From Plasmopara viticola (lineage: Eukaryota > Oomycota > Peronosporomycetes > Peronosporales > Peronosporaceae): DNA of 64,000 bases. Shown here piece after piece: positions 47,065 to 57,622 of this stretch. The translations under genes and the position numbers were made by a program. Location of the stretch: assembly GCA_001695595.3 (NCBI GenBank), contig MBPM02000097.1:186001-250000 (forward strand). The letters are read 5' to 3'. Position 1 is the stretch's first letter, and the number at the start of each line of letters is the position of its first letter. The notes beneath the pieces are model-generated. The model did not search any database. It was given only the letters and a program-made list of their open reading frames with translations, and was not told the origin of the DNA.

Positions 47065-48460
47065 ATATGATGGGCAGAAGCTTAGTAGTTCCGGCTTGGC
47101 TCAATCTTTTCTTTGTCTTGGCGTTTGACTAAAAGTACGATCATTCGTAATCACAAAATACCGATTTCTCCGCTATCATTTCTTTATACGATACACTGCG
47201 CTAGCTATACTTCCAAGATCTGTCGCAAAATGGTTCGATATCGGAACTTCAAACGCTTGCCACTATCGCCAATATTTTTCGACTCGGTGTCCATCCCTTC
47301 ATTCTTTAACATTCCACTCAATACATTGAGAGACATAATTCGGGACTCTCCACTCGTTTCAGCCCATCTACTGTATTTACTTTCCAATTCGGGCGTCGAT
47401 GCTTTTGATTTTGTCATCTTCTTCATCTCTTAGTCTCTCATGTATATAGGGGAGCCACTTCACCACGTCGTTGATTTTCTTTGTCCTGAGTTATTTCTTA
47501 AAATTCCTGAGAGGGACTCAAATTTTTTCGCGCGAGGTAGTGAAATATGTCACGACCTGCATCAAAATTAGCAAGAGTATCGACATAGTGATCAAAATAT
47601 TTTATATTACCAACACAGCTTTCGCTGGCAACGAGACACATATTGTATGTGTCTCGTTGCTTCAATGATTGTCAGGATTAAGAATTTTGCGTAGTTTTGA
47701 TTCAACAGTTTCGAGACCCTTGAGATCAATCTGCGTGCGATCATCGGTGATGTAACCTTCATTTGATTGTTCATAGTGCGATTGTTTGAGTCAAGAAGTT
47801 TGTCCAGTACAATTGATATCTTACTCTGTCGAATACCGTTTTGCACATGTTTGCTACGATCGAGCCAAACATCAACCCGCTCTTGATTGATTACTACTCA
47901 GGATCATACCTATGAGGAACCCCACTTGAAAGATTAAATGCACGAGGGTCATTTTTATGAGCATCGAATGGACCATATGAAAGAACATCAGCAGGTTTAT
48001 TATCACTAGATTTGTCACCGCGTTAATAATGACACTGGTCTTTAGATGGGCAACTACTGTCTTGACCTTCGGACTCTATCAATTTGCAGGCATGGAAGAC
48101 TTTTCAACTGGACTGAACTCTTCCTTCCCAAAATGAAGCTTCAATCACATTGACAAACCATTGTTATCCGTTCGCACAAGGGTTTGTCGAATCAGCAGCC
48201 GAGTTTTGATACATCAATAGCGACATTGTTAAGCGATGATAAATCATACAGATCAACTTTGTTGCACTTGCGAATTAGATTCTTGTCCAGAAGCATCATG
48301 TCGATTACAATGTTATCCAAGACGATCTCCCTGGTTTTAATTCCACTGGTGATTTCTTTGGTAAATTTATCAGTCGTACTCTTGGCTTGATCTCAACCGG
48401 TTGTGGAGTAGCATCTTCCTCAGATGCTTCCTAGTATTCACCATACTGTTCTGCTTGCCT
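47065..48460. other. Unresolved right part of element A
   Basis: Several short frames on both strands. The minus strand near 48180-48390 reads coding-like text ('IVLDNIVIDMMLLDKNLIRK') that is broken at both ends. No family recognised. Contains a small perfect hairpin (listed separately). Confidence 0.3.
47628..47660. repeat. Perfect inverted repeat, 15-bp arms
   Basis: Arms 47628-47642 and 47646-47660 are exact reverse complements with a 3-base loop. A compact stem-loop inside the element; may be a terminator for converging element genes. Confidence 0.85.
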
Positions 48461-48464
48461 CACG

Positions 48465-48615
48465 CCCAGACAATGCTGTCATTAAAAAGTTATTGAACTT
48501 CCAATTTTCCCAGACAATGCTGTCATTAAAAAGTTATTGAACTTCCAATTTTCCCAGACAATGCTGTCATTAAAAAGTTATTGAACTTCCAATTTTCCCA
48601 GACAATGCTGTCATT
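48465..48615 (+). repeat. Tandem repeat, 44 bp x 3.4
   Basis: Units begin CCCAGACAATGCTGTCATTA and repeat at 48465, 48509 and 48553, with a partial fourth unit of 19 bases at 48597. The three full units are identical as read, so the array is young or kept uniform. Confidence 0.95.
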
Positions 48616-48762
48616 CTGACTACAAGAGTAATGTAATGTATACATCCATGAGTCGTCACGACTCTTATTCACTCACTTCACTGCTCAATCTGGCTCATAG
48701 CCACATAGTGGCGAAGCTTTCTTTGTCGTCGGTATCATATTCGTCGTGCAAATTGATTTTCT

Positions 48763-49119
48763 TTAATTTGAATTATATTCTTCCCCGTACATCGCGCTCT
48801 TCGTGATTGCCGGTGTGACAATTGACTCATCCAATTCTGGAACTTTGCTTACTTCGCCATTCGAGGCCTCAACGGGCTCGATCACCGATGGCGCTGGTGT
48901 ATCAACATTCTCAGCAACGACAAGGGAATCGATTGACATGTGGAGACATTCTTTTAACTGCATTGCCCCGCACGACAATAATTTCCTAATCGATATTAAT
49001 CGGATGCTTTCCGCATCATTCTTTGTTGCGAACAAGCTAACACTGCCCCCCGTTGCTTTTAATGAAATTGCACATTTTATATGACTATAATTATATACTA
49101 TAAATTCTTCGCTTGTCAT
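48763..49119 (-). CDS. Unidentified right-end ORF of element A
   Basis: ATG at 49119, 118 residues, uninterrupted; the frame upstream reaches only a GTG. The start lies at the inner edge of the right inverted repeat and reads inward. Includes 'FIVYNYSHIKCAISLKATGG' and a Pro/Glu-rich C-terminus. No known domain. It is one of the few intact frames in the element. Confidence 0.4.
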   Translation of the reverse strand: MTSEEFIVYNYSHIKCAISLKATGGSVSLFATKNDAESIRLISIRKLLSCGAMQLKECLHMSIDSLVVAENVDTPAPSVIEPVEASNGEVSKVPELDESIVTPAITKSAMYGEEYNSN

Positions 49120-49415
49120 TGCAGAAGGATCTCTATTTACCTGAGTCACCTGAGTCTTCTCTTCTCATAGATATTCAAATATATACTAATTAGATCGTAT
49201 AGTATGATGGATGCATACATGATATAGTAGTGACTATAATCAGAAGGGAGGAAGCTGCAAAAAGTGGTGCCTTGCTCATTTATGCTGACTCTTTTATCTA
49301 AAGTTACTGGAGGCGAGTGTCACCAAGGTGGAGATTCACATTCGAGTTTTATTGCTTGACTAATTTTGTGAATATCGGTCTTATTTTTGCTACTGGTGTA
49401 AAGTGGTTTCGCTCA
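49095..49415 (-). repeat. Right terminal inverted repeat, element A
   Basis: Reverse complement of 36723-37060 with an estimated 65-75% identity by eye. Shared ordered blocks include 'TTACCTGAGTCACCTGAG', 'ATACATGATA', 'CAAAAAGTGG' and the terminal 'GGTTTCGCTCA' opposite AGAGGCAAAACC of copy B. Beyond about 49416 similarity to the left side stops. Confidence 0.7.
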
Positions 49416-50705
49416 GTTAGGTTTAAAAATCTCAAATATTGAGGATTTTCGGTTTCTCATGTTTGACAACAAAATGCCAAAGAAAGACAATAAAGCAAAA
49501 GCCAATGAGCGACACCAGCAGATCGCGAGACTGGATAATAAAACGCGACCGAACTATCAAGCAACATAAGATGTGATGCATCTGTTACGAATCTTCTGAC
49601 CCCTGCCATGATTAAGTTGGCCAACTACGTCGTCAAACATTTAAATTCTTGGTCACGACATGACGGGGCAAATGGCAAATATTTTCTTACGCCGAAGTGG
49701 ATTGTTAAAAACTTCGCATTTGTTAATTCTTGAAGTTCGATTTGTATCATTATCAAGCGCACAATTTATGGTGCTTTCCATTCAGCGCGCAAATAGTGCA
49801 CAGGAGTTCTTTGAAATAGTGAGATAAGTGGTGAATAGCGAAAAGGGAGTGGTGAGTAGCGGCTTCCAACATATACGAAAAGTATTTTGTTGACTTCTTT
49901 CAGTTTGCATGAAAGCACTTTATCCATGTTGTATCAAATACAAAAAGTGAACTCTTCAGTGCTGTTTCATTTTTTTCTGCTTTGACCTATGTGTACGTGT
50001 ACGCTGGCAAAAAAGAGAGGCGTTGGCCTTGAGCGAAACGTAAATTCTCCTTTGTCTTGCCTTCAGATGTTCTCTTTGTTACACGCCACAGCTTACCAAG
50101 GTGCTAACATTGACCGAGCACGTTGTACAGGGCTAAATTGTTAATGTGTAACGTCAATAGTCTTGGCTGATGACTCCAAGACCACGTCGTTAAAAATGCT
50201 GCCTAAATTGCAGCGATATGTTAGGCGAGGCCACCTACGTGCCGTACATTAAAATCGTAAGCTCATAGTTTAACATTTAACTATCCTCTTTGCGCGCTGC
50301 TAATGCTGAGAATGAACGCTTCTCCGGCAATCTAACAAAAACGACAGGAATTATAAAAGTGAGGACCGGTCTCTGTGATATCTTGGATAGATCGTTCATG
50401 GACAGTGGACGTTTTGGTTCATTGACTATTGCAAGAGGTTTCAGAAATATCCCTTTGCCAATGCTAGAATTTAGCATTTGCGGCCGCGTAGTTAGGATAT
50501 GTTCACTATGAATAGATAGCAGTTCTTCTGGACCTGCATGGTCCTAATTTAGTCGAGAGCGAGGTGGGTGACGCCGTTCGTTACATGCGACCATGAAATG
50601 CTGTCCTTTAAGACAGCAATCTGCTTCACTTGGGTATTCGCGGAGAGCTATTATCCGACCGAAAAAGCTAATTGATAGTAACGACAGTCGGACGTTGCTC
50701 TGCCC
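49416..50705. other. Gene-free stretch upstream of ABCG2
   Basis: Contains a broken plus-strand coding-like segment at about 49460-49730 ('KLANYVVKHLNSWSRHDGAN') of unknown family and an open plus frame at 50290-50511 without a recognised motif. No convincing initiator for the transporter was seen. Confidence 0.35.
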
Positions 50706-53700
50706 ATGAGTCTTTTGCTTCCCGAGACCGCGACTCAATTGCCGTCGAATGAGTTGCCAGTCAATGACGTGTACCAATCTTTCAAAATCCGAAGTATGCA
50801 AGAACCGTACAATCAATCGTGTCACGACGACACATTGGTCAGTCGATACAGCACACTGGACGCCAAAAGTCTCGAGGTCATGTTAAACGGCGGACTTGAG
50901 CATTTTTACAAAAAGTACAATCACTTGTCGCGCAAAATCAATTTGCAACTGCCGACGCCTGAAGTGCGTTTTCAAAATTTGTCCTTTGCCGTGCAAGTGC
51001 CAGCGACAGCAGGTCGCCACAACACAGTTGGTTCGAATCTAGCCACGCTTTTCATGCCGTGGAAACGGCCAAAGATGGAGACGAAATACGCACTGCACGC
51101 AATGACGGGGGTCATTAAACCAGGTTCCATGACGCTGATCCTCGCCAACCCGGGAGCCGGGAAATCGACCTTTTTGAAAGCTCTGGGTGGCAAACTCAAC
51201 GATCAATCGAAACAAGCGGTTGGCGGCGATATTCTCTATTCGGGGTTGCGGGGAGACGAGATTGATCTCACAAAGCTAGTAGGTCTCGTGGATCAGACGG
51301 ATAATCACATTCCGACGTTAACGGTTCGGGAGACGTTCAAGTTTGCCGACCTGTGCGTGAATGGGCGTCCAGTCGACCAACACGATGAAATGCGCGACGT
51401 TGCAGCGCTACGTACCGAGCTCTTTCTGCAGATTTTAGGGCTTGAAAGCTGTGCGGATACCGTTGTGGGGAACGCGCTGTTGCGCGGCGTGAGCGGAGGC
51501 GAGCGTAAACGCGTCACGATCGGGGAAGTGCTCGTGGGTGGCCAGAGTTTATTTTTATGCGATGAGATCTCGACGGGCCTCGATAGTGCGGCTACGTTTG
51601 ACATTATGAAAGCTTTACGCACGTGGTGCAACACGTTAGGCGGTTCCGTGGTCGTTGCGTTATTACAACCGACCCCTGAAGTTGTTGAACAGTTCGATGA
51701 TATTTTAATGATCCACGAAGGGTACATGGCGTACCATGGACCCCGGGGAGAGATCCTCGAGTACTTTAAAGACCGGGGGTTTACGTGTCCTCCACGTGTC
51801 GATCCTGCCGATTTCTTGATCGAGGTGACGTCTGGTCGGGGTCGACGCTATGCTAACGGAAACGTGGACGTCCTCGATCTGCCAGCCACCGCGCAAGAAT
51901 TTCACACGCTCTTTTGCAACTCGAGTATTTTCAAAAAGACGAGGGAGGCGATTGCGACAGGCTTTAATGAACACCAATTTGAGAATGCAGAGGACTTTAA
52001 AAAGGCGCAGAGTGTCGTGAATCTCACACGGTCCAAGGATCAATCTCAGTTTGCCATGGCGTTTATCCCAAGCACCGTCTTGTTGCTCCACCGGCAAAGG
52101 CTCATTTGGTTACGCGATCCTCCTTTGCTATGGGGTAAAATCATCGAAGCGATTATTGTTGGCCTCGTGCTGGGGATGATCTACTACGAAGCGAGCTCGA
52201 CGTATTATTTGCGAATGATTTTCTTTAGCATCGCCCTGTTTCAACGCCAGGCGTGGCAACAACTCACCATTTCGTTTCAACTTCGAAAAGTCTTTTACAA
52301 GCAACGGCCACGCAATTTCTTTCGCACGTCGTCCTATGCGATTGCCGAAGCTGCCGTGCAAATCCCCGTCAATCTGACCGTCTCGTTCGTGCTCGGCACG
52401 TTTTTCTACTTTATGAGTGGCTTGACACGCTCGGCCGACAAGTATCTCGTCTTTTATCTCGTCCTCGCGTGTTTTCAGCACGCCATTAGTGCCTACATGA
52501 CATTGCTCAGTGCCTTGTCCCCTAGCATCACAGTTGGGCAAGCCCTCGCATCGATCTCTGTGAGTTTCTTTCTCTTGTTTTCGGGCAACATTATTCTGGC
52601 CGATTTGATTCCAGGGTACTGGATCTGGATGTACTGGTTCAATCCGCTGGCATGGGCCCTTCGAAGCAACATGTTGTCGGAATTTTCAAGTCATCGGTAT
52701 ACATTCGAACAGAGAAAGAAGACACTGGACAACTTTTCCATTTCACAGGGTACTGAATATATCTGGTATGGCGTCGGGATCCTCCTTGCCTACTATGTCT
52801 TGTTTACGACCTTGAATGCCATGGCACTGCACTTTGTGCGGTATGAAAAGTATTTGGGGGTGAGTCCAAAGACGGGCTTGAGACCTTTTCAGCTAAACAA
52901 AGGTGACACGTATGTAAACGTCCTTCCACTTGAAGCTTCAGAGCCTTCGACCGGCACGGGCTTACCATTCACGCCGTCGAATCTGTGTGTCAAGGATTTG
53001 AAATATTACGTGACGCTTTCGTCGGGCGAGGAGAAACAGTTGTTGCAAGGCATCACCGCGCACTTTGAACCTGGTCGCATGGTCGCGTTGATGGGGGCTT
53101 CGGGCGCTGGGAAAACGACCCTCATGGACGTGATTGCGGGACGCAAAACGGGTGGACGCATTGCGGGTGACATTCTCGTCAATGGCGAGCTCAAGAATCC
53201 AGCGACTTTTAGCCGGATCACAGCCTACTGTGAACAGATGGACATCCACTCGGAAGCGGCTTCGATCTACGAGGCGCTCGTGTTTTCAGCGAATTTACGA
53301 CTTCCGCCTTCGTTTACAAACGAAGAACGCAACACTCTTGTGGTCGAGACGCTGGACTTGCTGGAATTGACGTCCATTGCGAGTGAAATGGTCGGTCGCC
53401 TCTCTGTCGAACAGAAAAAACGCGTGACCATTGGTGTCGAGGTGGTGTCGAATCCGAGTATCTTGTTCTTGGACGAACCCACGAGTGGCTTGGATGCCCG
53501 GTCGGCGTTGATTGTCATGCGGGGCGTCCAGTCCATTGCTCGCACCGGCCGCACCGTGTTGTGCACGATCCATCAACCCAGCATCTCGATCTTTGAGCTC
53601 TTTGATGGTCTCTTGCTGCTGCAAAAGGGCGGGTCGACGGCGTATTTTGGGGATTTGGGCGTCGATTCTGTCAAGATGTTGGAGTATTTCGGGTCGATTC

Positions 53701-54758
53701 CAGGGACGTTGGGGATTCAGCCTCATTATAATCCCGCGACGTACATGATGGAAGTCATTGGGGCCGGCATTGGCCGCGATGTCAAAGACTATTCGTTCGA
53801 GTATAGAGAAAGTGCCCTTGGCAAATCGAATCGAGAACGAACGTTGCAGCTCTGCGAAGTCTCTGAGGCGTTTAAGCGGCACTCGACACTCAATTACGAT
53901 TCCATAGCTACTGGATTTTGGAATCAGTTGGTACAGCTCGTGAAAAAGCAGCAACTCACGTATTGGCGCAACCCACAATATAATTTCATGCGCATGTTCC
54001 TCTTTCCTCTGTTTGCCGTGATTTTTGGAACGACGTTCTATCAATTGTCGGCAGGGAGTGTCAAGAAGATTAATTCGCACATTGGACTCATTTACAATAG
54101 TATGGATTTTATTGGCGTCATTAATCTCATGACCGTCTTGGAAGTCACGTGTGCGGAACGCGCCGTGTTTTACCGCGAACGCATGTCGAATTACTACGGG
54201 CCGCTTCCGTACAGTCTATCCCTGTGGTTTGCCGAAGTGCCGTACTTGATTCTTGTGATCGTTCTCTTTGTGACGATCGAGTATTTCTTAGTGGGCTGGA
54301 GTCACAAGCCCGAAGATTTCTTCTTCTTCTTGTTTATCTTTTACCTCTATACGTCGGCATGCACGTACGTCGGGCAGTGGATGTCGGCGTTGATGCCGAA
54401 CGAAAAGGTTGCGAACGTGGCGGTCGGAGCCATGTCGTGCTTATTTAATTTATTCTCAGGCTTTCTCTTGCCTCGAACGGCCATGAAAAGAGGGTACAAA
54501 TGGTTTCAATACCTCATGCCTTCCTACTACTCCCTCAGTGCCTTGGCGGGCATTCAATTCGGTGACAATCATGACATGATCACCGTGACGGCCAATGGCG
54601 TGGCAACAAATATGACGGTCGCGGCCTACGTTAAGAAATCGTACGACTTTCATCCCGAGCGCAAATATGATTTTATGGCCGGACTTCTCGTCATTTGGGC
54701 TGTGCTTCAGCTCGCTATTTACCTCACGCTCAAGTACGTTAGCCATCTGAAGAGATAG
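50706..54758 (+). CDS. Full-length PDR-type ABCG transporter 2
   Basis: A 1350-residue paralogue of the transporter at 28259-32329, on the opposite strand, same NBD-TMD-NBD-TMD order. NBD1: Walker A 'NPGAGKST' (about 149-156), 'VSGGERKRVT', 'LFLCDEIS'. NBD2: Walker A 'GASGAGKTT' (about 796-804), 'LSVEQKKRVT', 'ILFLDEPTSGLD'. The C-terminus 'LTLKYVSHLKR' almost equals that of the first copy. Long identical stretches in NBD2 and TMD2 contrast with divergence in the first 80 residues and in the linker near 725-745. Start: first ATG of the frame, aligned with the first transporter within ten residues. Intact, with no intron. Substrate unknown. Confidence 0.93.
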   Translation: MSLLLPETATQLPSNELPVNDVYQSFKIRSMQEPYNQSCHDDTLVSRYSTLDAKSLEVMLNGGLEHFYKKYNHLSRKINLQLPTPEVRFQNLSFAVQVPATAGRHNTVGSNLATLFMPWKRPKMETKYALHAMTGVIKPGSMTLILANPGAGKSTFLKALGGKLNDQSKQAVGGDILYSGLRGDEIDLTKLVGLVDQTDNHIPTLTVRETFKFADLCVNGRPVDQHDEMRDVAALRTELFLQILGLESCADTVVGNALLRGVSGGERKRVTIGEVLVGGQSLFLCDEISTGLDSAATFDIMKALRTWCNTLGGSVVVALLQPTPEVVEQFDDILMIHEGYMAYHGPRGEILEYFKDRGFTCPPRVDPADFLIEVTSGRGRRYANGNVDVLDLPATAQEFHTLFCNSSIFKKTREAIATGFNEHQFENAEDFKKAQSVVNLTRSKDQSQFAMAFIPSTVLLLHRQRLIWLRDPPLLWGKIIEAIIVGLVLGMIYYEASSTYYLRMIFFSIALFQRQAWQQLTISFQLRKVFYKQRPRNFFRTSSYAIAEAAVQIPVNLTVSFVLGTFFYFMSGLTRSADKYLVFYLVLACFQHAISAYMTLLSALSPSITVGQALASISVSFFLLFSGNIILADLIPGYWIWMYWFNPLAWALRSNMLSEFSSHRYTFEQRKKTLDNFSISQGTEYIWYGVGILLAYYVLFTTLNAMALHFVRYEKYLGVSPKTGLRPFQLNKGDTYVNVLPLEASEPSTGTGLPFTPSNLCVKDLKYYVTLSSGEEKQLLQGITAHFEPGRMVALMGASGAGKTTLMDVIAGRKTGGRIAGDILVNGELKNPATFSRITAYCEQMDIHSEAASIYEALVFSANLRLPPSFTNEERNTLVVETLDLLELTSIASEMVGRLSVEQKKRVTIGVEVVSNPSILFLDEPTSGLDARSALIVMRGVQSIARTGRTVLCTIHQPSISIFELFDGLLLLQKGGSTAYFGDLGVDSVKMLEYFGSIPGTLGIQPHYNPATYMMEVIGAGIGRDVKDYSFEYRESALGKSNRERTLQLCEVSEAFKRHSTLNYDSIATGFWNQLVQLVKKQQLTYWRNPQYNFMRMFLFPLFAVIFGTTFYQLSAGSVKKINSHIGLIYNSMDFIGVINLMTVLEVTCAERAVFYRERMSNYYGPLPYSLSLWFAEVPYLILVIVLFVTIEYFLVGWSHKPEDFFFFLFIFYLYTSACTYVGQWMSALMPNEKVANVAVGAMSCLFNLFSGFLLPRTAMKRGYKWFQYLMPSYYSLSALAGIQFGDNHDMITVTANGVATNMTVAAYVKKSYDFHPERKYDFMAGLLVIWAVLQLAIYLTLKYVSHLKR

Positions 54759-54910
54759 TCTGTTGGCAGACTGCTATTATATTTTTTAGATATATTAAAT
54801 ATAGAGATGGTCGTCTTAGATGAAGAAGTCAAGCTCCATTATCCCGCACTATAAACTTTCATCGAACGCACGAGTGAAAGTACTGCTTACGGTTGCTGGT
54901 CTCCTTTTTG

Positions 54911-55222
54911 TTACAAAATGCTGCACCATTCATTGCCGTATACGCTCGCATTGTTGAGCTGTCCACAGCTACGACATCGCCAGCTCGTGCAGCCGGCAGG
55001 GAGTGGGTACGGTGCCGAACATTTGTTACAGAGCGCGTTCCCTTGTACGTCACGGCGAATGTTAGAGTTGTTGGACATGACGCGCGCGTGGTTGGAATTA
55101 GGCAGAACAGGCACAGCTTGAAACACTGGACGACCGTACGCATCCACATGGACGGGCTGTCCCGCAGCCATCGGGTAGCAGTAAGGCGTGTCGACGGTCT
55201 TCTGAGGCTTTTTCGACTCCAT
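54911..55222 (-). CDS. Small LSD1-type zinc-ribbon protein
   Basis: A 103-residue protein from the ATG at 55222. The C-terminal half has 'CNKCSAPYPLPAGCTSWRC' followed by 'RSCGQLN', a CxxC...CxxC zinc ribbon like the LSD1 zinc finger ('LxC..CxxxLxYPxGAxxVxCxxC'). The N-terminal half is Pro/Tyr-rich without other domain. Such proteins bind DNA or protein partners in plants; the oomycete role is unknown. It converges on the ABCG2 gene, about 150 bases from its stop, and has no counterpart next to ABCG1. Its last residues 'GNEWCSIL' could suggest a C-terminal lipid-modified Cys, but spacing to the end (CSIL) is all that supports this. Confidence 0.65.
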   Translation of the reverse strand: MESKKPQKTVDTPYCYPMAAGQPVHVDAYGRPVFQAVPVLPNSNHARVMSNNSNIRRDVQGNALCNKCSAPYPLPAGCTSWRCRSCGQLNNASVYGNEWCSIL

Positions 55223-55596
55223 TGTTGACGGAAATGGAAGACGAGAGAAAAAATATATTTCAATTATTTCTAGAAAAAGCTAGATAACGAATAAAGAGTC
55301 AGCTAGCCTTACAGAGTGAGCATTCAGTGTACAATAATTGTGCCAATATGGCTATTAACACTGACACAATGGCCAGCTGGCGCATCTAGTTTTTGCACGC
55401 TTGAAGTAGCAAATACCAAAGCTTAGAGAACATCTAAAAGCATCAATGTCAATCCTGATTAGAGAGTAAAATTTAGTGCACATACAAAAGGATAGGTAGA
55501 TCCAAAAAAGAAGAAACCAATTGCGGCTATCTTTGTATTGATCAGTGGTAACACGGCAGACGAGTAAGTAACGGTGCAGCATACGTATCGTGCTTT

Positions 55597-55805
55597 TTAC
55601 ATATATAAAGAGTTCTTAGTACAACTCTCAGCTGCTTGACACAGTATCTTGTTGCAGTCCTCTTGCCCACTGTACAAACCCCGTAATAACTGGTACCAGC
55701 CATTCTCGTCACGTTTTATGAACGATTCAAAGTGTGTCCTGTTAGGACCGGGTGAGAGGTATGGGATGTACATGTAGACATGAAAGCAATTGACTAGATT
55801 CTTTG
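55597..55805 (-). pseudogene. Unidentified coding relic, copy B
   Basis: Same reading as 33512-33715 but without the internal stop: includes 'KRDENGWYQLLRGLYSGQED' and ends at a TAA at 55597-55599. Upstream (higher coordinates) the text 'TAAVSTMRIIYEKGRLR' appears in a shifted frame, so the gene is broken before 55805. Family unknown. Confidence 0.4.
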
Positions 55806-56476
55806 CTCCTTAACCTGCCTTTTTCATAGATGATGCGCATCGTCGACACCGCCGCGGTGTCGATGTCGGAGATGTGTTCAAATCATTCTGGGAACTTGCT
55901 GTCTATGCTTTGACGCGAATGTTTTTCGATCTCAATACGATTTATATACTATCTCATCTCTTTTCTTACTAATGAAAAGAGCTCTTACTAATGACAAGAG
56001 CTTAATTTAATGTAAGAAGTATGATGTACTATATAAGTACAAAAATTGGCTCATGAGAACACATTTAACGGGAAGCTGCTCAAAATTGTCTCTAGTCTAA
56101 TTCTGTCGAAAGAGCACTATCAGATTGTTATCGATGGCTTTCGAAATGAATATATTCTGGCCGTAAAGGTAATCTGATAGTTTAGTAACAGTAAATTTTT
56201 CTTACATTAAATGACAGTATCATCACGTAATTAAAAAAGATCCCGAAAGTAAAATCAGTCCCCGATTGACGTTTTCAGAGCCGAACTTTAAAGTTTGTAA
56301 GGCCTGCACTGGTGTGACTAATGCGCTTGCTTGAATAGCATGCTAACACTAGTTATTTTGGCGTCCTACCATCCTGTACTTGTGAATCCGATGTTAATAA
56401 TCTACTATAGTTTTTCGTTTTTACTCCATTAGCAATTGAGGAAACGTTGGGTATCACATAGACATTACAAGCAGAA

Positions 56477-57622
56477 TCTTGGAAAAGGTTGGGGTGACGC
56501 CCTCTTTCCAAGCGCGGGGGCTAAATGCTCGCGCGCTTCGGGCAGGTGCTCTCGGGCATCTGCAGGTCTTAACGAGTCTCACCCTCGACGCGACGGTCTC
56601 CAGCACCAGGCCAAACCCCTTCCACGCCCTTAACCGCGCCAACCGCATCCGGATTGGCTCGTTTAATGTGAATTCTCTAGGTTCAAAGCGCAAGAAGCAC
56701 GAAACACTCCCGAAGATCTCCGGCGCTACCGCGTCGATATCCTTGGCCTCGAGAAACCAAGATCTACGATAGAGGTGAGCACCGCATTGATGACTTCCTT
56801 TTAACCCTGAAAAAAAAAAAAACGAAGCCAAGACCGAAGTCACCGAAATCCGCCGTCAGGCGCCACTCGACACGCCCGAGCCCGAGAAGAAACCTGGCGC
56901 CACACTAAGAAGCTCGGAACACTCCTCGGCGATATTGAAGATCTATCCCGACGCAAGTTCCTGACCACCCTCGCGCTCCACCGCCTCTGGTCCGTCTGGC
57001 TCCGCCCCACGCTCATCTCACCCAAGACCCGCATTCGATTGTACAACACCTACGTTCTACTAATTCTGCTGTACAACTGCGCCACCTGGGCTCTTACCAA
57101 GTCAGAGCTCCACGGCCTCGAGAGTTTCCATCGCCGCCAGCTTCGCTACGCTCTTGGCTACCGCTACCCTCGACACATTTCGAATGCAAGACTCTACGAC
57201 CTCTGTGATGAGCGGCCGCTGAGACTACGACTGACACAAGCTCGCTGGCGCCTGTTTGGCCATGTACTTCGCCGCAATCCCGACATTCCAGCTAACCTCC
57301 AGATGCGTGCCTACTTCTTCTCCACCGCAGCAAAATGGCGCGGACGTCCCCGCACCACGCTCCCCTCAACACTCGACCACGACCTTGTTTCCCGTGGCTC
57401 CGGCTTTCGACTCCGGACAGCACAAGACCTCGAAGTGGTACGTACCCTTGCACAAGACCGAAAGAATGGAAGACCCATTTGACCTCGGTGCTGGATGCAC
57501 TGCCCGCCGAACGAGACCCGACGTATGCGGACACCACTCTATGCCGTGGACTAGCCAGACTGAGCCTAGCACGTGCATCACTTGGCAACGCGATAACGTA
57601 ATACATTACATTATATTACATT
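56477..57622 (+). mobile_element. Internally deleted LINE (non-LTR retrotransposon)
   Basis: Starts with the GGAAAAGGTTGGGG head shared with the two short derivatives and ends with TTACAT-type units. Near 56645 it reads 'IRIGSFNVNSL', the start of an AP-type endonuclease domain, which breaks at an A-rich run near 56810. From about 56950 it reads the C-terminal end of a reverse transcriptase ORF: 'LYNTYVLLILLYNCATWALT', 'ESFHRRQLRYALGYRYPR' and 'RLTQARWRLFGHVLRR', open to 57482. Most of the endonuclease and the reverse transcriptase catalytic core is missing. The insertion splits sequence that is continuous in copy A near 34955-34985. Confidence 0.85.

Larger units (their letters stand above)
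36723..49415. mobile_element. Endogenous Polinton-like virus element A (about 12.7 kb, decayed)
   Basis: Bounded by inverted repeats of about 330 bp and filled with virus-type genes on both strands: cysteine protease, probable major capsid protein, fibre-like protein, packaging ATPase, probable penton, possible tyrosine recombinase and GIY-YIG nuclease. Protease, capsid, penton and ATPase together are the morphogenetic module of Polintons, PLVs and virophages. I found neither a DDE (rve) integrase nor a protein-primed polymerase B, so a PLV-type relative fits better than a classical Maverick. Nearly all frames carry stops or shifts, so it is not functional. Exact ends are uncertain by a few bases and I see no clear target duplication. 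Confidence 0.7.

Noticed and set aside
48465..48615. CRISPR array
   Set aside because: The 44-bp units are contiguous with no spacers, and the genome is eukaryotic.
53295..54080. 261-codon open frame on the minus strand
   Set aside because: Antisense shadow of the ABCG2 transporter; no independent evidence.
28259..54758. The ABCG genes as part of the same segmental duplication as copies A and B
   Set aside because: Relative to the duplicated unit one gene abuts by its 5' end and the other by its 3' end, and the sequences between gene and unit do not match.
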